Assembly (NCBI RefSeq): GCF_000699445.3
Contig: NC_067197.1
Span: forward strand, 23,233,809-23,297,808
Direction: 5' to 3'
DNA: 64,000 nt
Origin: Schistosoma haematobium
Taxonomy: Eukaryota > Platyhelminthes > Trematoda > Strigeidida > Schistosomatidae
The notes beneath the pieces are model-generated. The model was not told the origin of the DNA and made no database searches. It saw only the letters and a list, made by a program, of their open reading frames with translations. Positions 58,398 to 64,000 of the stretch are shown here, in pieces (positions within the stretch are counted from its first letter, which is position 1; each line of letters begins with the position of its first letter). Made by a program: the position numbers and the translations under genes.

Positions 58398-61300
58398 CAT
58401 TTCCAAACAGAAAATACGATAGATATACTCTCTGAACGAGAAAGATGCATAGATCGTCGTCCAGCTTGGATAAAAGCAATATGCGCATTCCTTATGATAG
58501 CAAGCCATTATGGTATACTTAATGTTGGTGCTCTATTCTACCCTGGACTAGAAGAAGCATTAGAAGTTTCAGTTAGTTATTTATTTTGGCTTATGACTGG
58601 ACAATTTGCAATAACATGTTGTTTAGGTATGTATTATAACATGTTAAGGTAAATATCCAGATTCGTTAAGTTCATTTTTTTCTTATCGGCACCATTTCTT
58701 AATATGTACTTAAGATTCATCTAATTATGTTTAATGACAATTGAAGTGATGAAAATTATTAAACGTAGTTATCGAAATGACTGGGAAAAATTATCTTACT
58801 TCACTGACCTTTAACCAGTGGACAATGTGTTACGTTATAAAATTTCATTGACAGGAAACTCATACGAAAATAAATTGGTTAAAAAATTTCCTTTTGTTTA
58901 ATGATTTTTTTCAAGTTTTAATTATGTAAGGTGTTTAGTTATTTGATTATATTGAAAAATTTTAATTTGATTTCCAAGTTCAGAAAGGAACTTTTTCCCT
59001 TACTGGTAGTTATTTGTATAGCTATTCATCAAAAGGATATGCGACTTTATAGTTCATCTTTCATAGTGACCTCATTCACTATCAGATTATATCTTACACG
59101 ACAATTTCTTAGACATTTGTTACCTGTTTTCTTTTATTAATCTAAATCAGAACTTTAAAACAGTTAACTAATTGAGTTTACATCAAGATCAAGTTACTAA
59201 TATAATTAATATTCATATAAATAACTACATTATGTCTTCATTTGGCTCTGCAAACTGTATTTTAAAAAAACCGATAAATTTAACTATTAAATTATATTAA
59301 TTTCAATGGTTGGGATCATGAGTCAATTGAAGCTAGACTCCTATGGAAAACCTGGAGGCGTTGGACGGCCGTTTCGTCCTATAGTAGGACTCCCCAGACA
59401 TTAACACCGTTGGATGCCGGCTCAGTGGTCTAGATCCTAGGTTCGAATCTCGCGAGGCGAGGTCGTGGATACGCACTGCTGATGAGTCCCACAATAAGAC
59501 GAAACGGTCGTACAGTGCCTCCACGTTTTCCATGGTGGTCTAGCTTTAATTGACTCATGATCTCAACCACTGAAATTACTATGATATCCACACAACCTTT
59601 CTGACATTAAATTATAGTTGATAGACTTAATAATATAATGCATTTGACAGAATCTATTAGTTGCAGATCGAGTAGTTTGATACAATGTTAGTAGGAATTT
59701 AGGTAGGAAAAAATGGTTAGTTTAGAAAATAGATATCATATATAGATCAAACTGATAATCTTGTAAATAATTTACAACATATTACTTATATAAGCATTAT
59801 ACCCATTTGCTTTACTTCAGGAGTAATAAAACCTAAAACCTAGATTATGTCATTAAATTGTAAAGGTTAAATCGTAGTTTTAATAATCCAGCATTAGTTA
59901 AATAGATTAAAATGTTTCTTTGAGTGAAATTATTTATAACATAGTCAATAGAAAATAATAACTTTCAGTTTTGGTAGACAACATAATGTTCCGATATACG
60001 CGCCGTGACATCGAAACAGTCGACACGTTTACCATTAGCTTGAGAATAAACCTCGGCTTTTTCTTATTTATAATCTTTAAAATAATTCATACTAACCCAA
60101 TATCCCGATTATAAAATAGGTACAGTGATAAATAAATCTCCCACTTTATTGACAAAAATTAAACTTCTAGTTCATTAAACTACAATCCAATTCATCATTT
60201 ATTCATTTCATCATACTTCACAACTGTTAACATCACATCGAATTATATCTCAGTGCGTTGTTTTTAATTATTTACTCTCCTATACAATTCTGTTGTTAAT
60301 TAAAATTGAATAATATTTTTTTCATCAATGTTTAGCACCATTATATAATCGTTTATTGGATGTAGTAGCCACTAAACGTGCTACTATTGTTGCTGTGATG
60401 ATAACCAGTATTGCTATGATTGCTTCAGTATTCTTTAATAGTTATTGGGGATTTTTCATAACGTATACTTTAATTGGAGGTAAATTAATTCTGTTTTAAT
60501 TAAACACACTTATTAAAGAATTTCTTTACAAATGAAAGTATATTTTACTGCTTATGTTTCTACTCATTATTATTCATCAGTAACCAAAAATGTAAATACA
60601 TTCATGAAATATGTATTTTGAAGATTGAGTAGAGCTCCATCGACTATTTCAGTTAAAGAGAATTTCATTATTACGATAAATGAAATACATCTCTTTTTCA
60701 AAATCTCGATAATACTCATCATGATATGCATAAATAAATCATTATAATACTTGTATAGGTGTTGTGGAGATTGTTAGGTTTTTGATTGAGATCATGAACC
60801 GATTGATGTTAGACCACCTTTGGAAACCTGGAAGCACTGGACGGCCGTTTCGTCCTATTGTGGGACTCCTCGACAGTGCGCATCCACGATCCCGCTCGCA
60901 GGATCCGAACACAGGGCCTCCGGTCTCGCGCGCGAACGCTTAATTGAAATATGAAATAAATATTAACAGTCTTTCAAGACAATCTATAACGTTAATTATA
61001 CTTTCAAATAATTGATGGATTTTCCCTAACAAGATAGATATTAATTTCAAAGTTCAGATCTAAATTTATCCTAAAATGTATCATATATTATTCATTTAAG
61101 ACTATACTAACAACAAGTGTTTCAATTAATTACTAGTTTAACTAAATCATTGAAGATTATGAATTGAGTGATGTGTGATTAATGTAAATTACAATGATAA
61201 GTTACAATGTGTTTACAATTTGTAGTTTGCTGGGTGACATTATTCGATCAACGCATTACATTATTCTATAATTATAAATTGTATTTTCAGTATGACCCAT

Positions 61301-64000
61301 TGATATTTTGATGTAGATCACTATAGGTAGCAATAAGAAAGAGTAAAACTCTTCAGCCTTTGTATCTTGTGCTGTTATTAACTACATGGAGGAGTAATGA
61401 TTTAGTGAATACAGCATTTGATTTTCAACTGTTAATTTTAAGCCTCCAACGTCACTCGTTCTATCACGTTTTTACCAATCGATCAATATGATTAGTTAAC
61501 ACATAAAATGTCAGGCTTATATCTAACTTCATAAAATTGAACCTAACAAGTAAGTTACATTTATTGCTTTGGTTTGAGACATTTATTATGAATTACAACT
61601 TTTACTGATCAAATTTATGATGTCACATGCGAACTACTGTTGTTACACCATCCATGATCCTTTAAGTGTGAGTAACTACTCCGAATTCATTTTCTAAAAA
61701 GATAACGTAACAAAGTTAATGGTCCATGGTGTTGACAAATTCGAAAACACTTAGGCTTGATTTAAGTCATTAATGAAGTTTAATGATGCTCGAAATACCA
61801 TCTTCTTCAATAAAAAAATGATTACGTTTTAAAGTATAACTATCTATGGAAACATTTTTGCTCGACATCTAATTAAGGCCAACCTTATTCCTATAGTAAA
61901 CTAGAGACCTATAATCCATGACGTGTGATAGATCTTCAAGTTATGTTCATATAGCCATTTTTTCCTGAATTAAGTTCATTCTGTTGTGTTCTCAACATTA
62001 TTGAAATATACCATTTTGTCTTTCCTTTATCTCCGTTATTTTAGGCGTCGGAATGGGTATCAGTATTGTTCGTATTATAGCTATCATGGCAGGATACTTT
62101 GATCGGTATAGAATATTGGCTTTGGCTATTTGTAGTAGCGGTGGCGGTTTCGGGACATTATTCTATACTCTACTATGCAATTATATGATTGAAAATTATA
62201 CCTGGCGTATGGCCTTAATTTCATTAGCTTTATTCCATCTTAATGTTATTCCTTTAAGTTTATTACACAAACCATTACCTCTTGAACCCATTCAAGAACC
62301 CGTTATCTTACTACCTAACGATCCAGTAGCGTCTACAATTTGTTTAAAATCTGTTACAGGCCCACCAAATACATATGAATCATTTATAAGTACAACTGGT
62401 GGCAGTATACTAACCAGCATTGATAATACTGCACAAAAAAATACATCAGAGGCAATACATTCACGGATAACCGGACAAAATATAATTGGTGTTGTGGAGT
62501 TCGTCAAAATTACTTATGACAAAACTAATTCAAATCAGATTACGGTTAGTCCAATCAATTTTATCAACGACCCAGAACCACATTTATTAGAACGAATTCA
62601 GACAATAGTTGATAATTATTTTGACAACGCGGAGAATATTAAGCCAGAAGTAATGCCACATCCCAGTCTCACTCTGTTTCTTCCAATCATATTTTTAGTA
62701 TGTGATCAGCTGAGCGACTTTAAAACTAATCTACCAGAGTCACAATTCCTAGTTGATAGTCGTTTAAGTGGAATCGATAAATTATTCACTGATCATGTTA
62801 CTCACACGGGATCAACTGCATTTACCAATTCTCAAGCAAGTGTGGAACAAACACCTAATGTAAATAAATCTACAGCTGCAATAACAATGGCTCAGACAAA
62901 GACGAAAACAACACCATTTTTCGGTGATTCATTTGCTTCGAGCGTAATTCAAGCTCATGATACTAAATACACTGAAAATCTAATAAGTGCAGTTATTAAA
63001 CGTGCTCTTGTCAAGGTAGAGGAAATTTCAAAAGAGTTAACTTCAAAAAGTCTGTTGGTTCATCCAAAACCACTTACTGTGATTGTAGAGGAAAAATGTA
63101 TTGATTCGTTGAATCCGAATTTCTCATCAGATTATCGTTCTTATGCTTTAAAGAATATCAAGCCGACTGAAGATACAATTTTTGAAGAAAATGAAATCGA
63201 TTATCAAACTGATGAAGATGGGAACTCTGATAATACGCCATCTACCAAAGAATCTACATACAATACTTCACAAAATAAAATAACTTCATCTGAGCACCAT
63301 TTTGCGAATTCACATTTAAACTTGGATCATCCAAAACTTTCATATGAGTCTCGAGGATATATTGATCAAATGATACGAAGTGGAACTACCATTTACCAAA
63401 GTCAAGCTGTCATGGTACCATTATACAAGTGTAAAGATTTGCCTGGCAGAACTAGACTTTTATCGTTAACTTCAGTGGACGAGCCTAAAGAAGCTGTTGA
63501 CTTAATGATTTCTAAGATAAAGGATGAGAAAGTTGGAGATTCATTTGGTTATGAGATAAAGAAAAGGAGAATGTCGTTCATTAGCTTGAAAAATATTCTT
63601 TTTCTTAGCTTCCTCATCAATCGTTCTTTTAGTTATATGGCTGATTCCATACTATATGGTCATTTCATTAATTTTGGTATAAGCAGTGGATTGAAGGAGG
63701 AAAAAGCCAATGGTTTACTTGCTTACGTCGGATTATCAAATATGTTAAGCAGAATAGCAATTGGACTTATTGGACATTTTTCGAGAAAATTAGATATTCG
63801 TTTTCTTTCAGCCGCTTGTTTATTTATTATATCGATACACACCATGATTATGCCATTCTATCCAACATATTCATCTTTAATTTCCTACGGCATATCTTAT
63901 AGTATTTTTGTAGGACCAAGTTTTGCATTTTCACATGCAATGGTTATTGATATTATGGGTGACAAAAAGGTAGATAGAAGTTTATCTATGGTTCTTTTTT
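58398..64000 (+). CDS. Monocarboxylate-transporter-like MFS protein (SLC16 type), 5' and 3' incomplete
   Basis: Three exons join in frame: 58398-58626, 60336-60479 and 62045 to beyond the window, with AG/GT borders (CCGCAG, GTATGT, TTTAG, GTAAAT, TTTTAG) and matching phase-1 junctions. About 776 codons are visible. TM1-TM2 lie in the first exon, TM3-TM4 across the second and third, and TM5 carries YFDRYRILALAICSSGGGFG, the conserved MCT loop 4-5/TM5 signature. TM6 follows, then a ~430-residue hydrophilic loop (about 62275-63570), then TM7-TM10 and the start of TM11. The TM1 consensus (DGGWGW type) is degraded to RRPAWIK. MCTs cotransport monocarboxylates such as lactate, or related substrates, with protons across the plasma membrane; the substrate here is unknown. 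The start exon lies upstream and was not found. Confidence 0.85.
59300..59397 (-). repeat. Truncated hammerhead SINE, left half of an inverted pair
   Basis: The minus strand retains GAGTCC, GACGAAACGGCCGTCCAACG and the CAATTGACTCATGAT tail, but lacks the pol III boxes, stem I strand and CTGA core. Confidence 0.75.
59398..59576 (+). repeat. Hammerhead SINE with intact ribozyme core
   Basis: GGATGCCGGCTCAGTGGTCT (A box, 59412-59431), a shortened spacer, B box AGGTTCGAATCTC (59439-59451), then the ribozyme and the TTTAATTGACTCATGATCTC tail. It begins exactly where the inverted truncated copy ends. Confidence 0.85.
59473..59518 (+). ncRNA. Type I hammerhead ribozyme, all core bases present
   Basis: Stem I strand GCACTG (59473-59478) pairs with CAGTGC (59513-59518). 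The core CTGATGA is at 59479-59485. Stem II GTC/GAC (59486-59488 with 59498-59500) is followed by one C-A mismatch. GAAA is at 59501-59504. Stem III ACG/CGT (59504-59506 with 59509-59511) is closed by a two-base loop, and cleavage is expected after GTA (59512). The tiny stem III is typical of schistosome hammerheads, which may work better as dimers. Activity is a prediction. Confidence 0.7.
60480..62044 (+). other. Intron 2 (visible) of the transporter
   Basis: It runs from GTAAAT to TTATTTTAG. It contains one minus-strand hammerhead SINE (60768-60952); the remainder is AT-rich with nothing recognised. Confidence 0.8.
60768..60952 (-). repeat. Hammerhead SINE, 5'-truncated, core mutated
   Basis: The minus strand starts within the head (GCGTTCGCGCGCGAGACC), has a damaged B box (GTGTTCGGATCC), GCACTG, then TCGAGGA in place of CTGAGGA, with intact stem II, GAAA, GGCC and GTC/CAGTGC. 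Two adjacent core changes predict loss of cleavage. The tail is of the ATCGGTTCATGATCTCAATC type. Confidence 0.8.

Larger units (their letters stand above)
58627..60335 (+). other. Intron 1 (visible) of the transporter, carrying two hammerhead SINEs
   Basis: It starts GTATGT and ends in a T-rich tract plus TTTAG. The only recognised content is the head-to-head SINE pair at 59300-59576. Confidence 0.8.

Noticed and set aside
44422..60952. tRNA genes at the A/B-box pairs
   Set aside because: Each pair is followed by hammerhead sequence and the fixed SINE tail; no acceptor stems are formed.
62292..62507. Minus-strand open frame inside the transporter exon
   Set aside because: It is antisense to the transporter loop coding sequence, and the plus frame continues far beyond it.

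Overview
The window is AT-rich, intron-rich eukaryotic DNA dominated by transposable elements, and it fits a blood fluke (Schistosoma or a close relative). The evidence is the co-occurrence of hammerhead-ribozyme SINEs (Smalpha type and a second family), a Boudicca-like Ty3/gypsy element with ~320-bp LTRs, RTE-type LINEs with TAAG tails, CR1/jockey-type LINEs and Penelope-like elements with GIY-YIG ends. The genus is an inference from this repeat set; no species is claimed. There are no bacterial features, rRNA genes or convincing tRNA genes.

Layout. 1-3031 is a near full-length but broken RTE LINE (+), followed by a ~450-bp TAAG-derived simple repeat. 5254-5607 (-) holds two well-spliced exons of an unidentified small gene. 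6040-8760 (-) is a decayed CR1-like LINE, with an oppositely oriented RT fragment at 8760-9030. 10275-10504 is a possible first exon. 13941-19739 (-) is a Ty3/gypsy element in a tandem arrangement (LTR-gag-pol-LTR-gag fragment). It abuts the 3' end of another CR1/jockey LINE at 19740-24242 (-). 25988-26288 is a diverged LTR and 26640-27700 (-) a degraded LINE. The 30-36.5 kb stretch has two degenerate Smalpha SINE copies, an old RTE fragment, and a complete 749-bp internally deleted RTE insertion bounded by a perfect 15-bp target-site duplication.

From 36.5 to 58 kb there is AT-rich non-coding DNA with a tRNA-derived SINE (41.8-42.06 kb), a palindrome-bearing short repeat, many hammerhead SINEs and three Penelope-like fragments (46.2, 51.6 and 52.8 kb). 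One Penelope fragment is flanked by an inverted copy of its own 3' end. From 58398 to the window end lie three exons (+) of an MFS transporter of the monocarboxylate-transporter (SLC16) type. It has an unusually long central cytoplasmic loop. Its introns contain further hammerhead SINEs, including the only copy here (59473-59518) with an intact catalytic core.

Apart from the transporter and the small two-exon gene, essentially all coding-looking sequence belongs to mobile elements, most of them carrying frameshifts or stops. Boundaries of old repeats are approximate.
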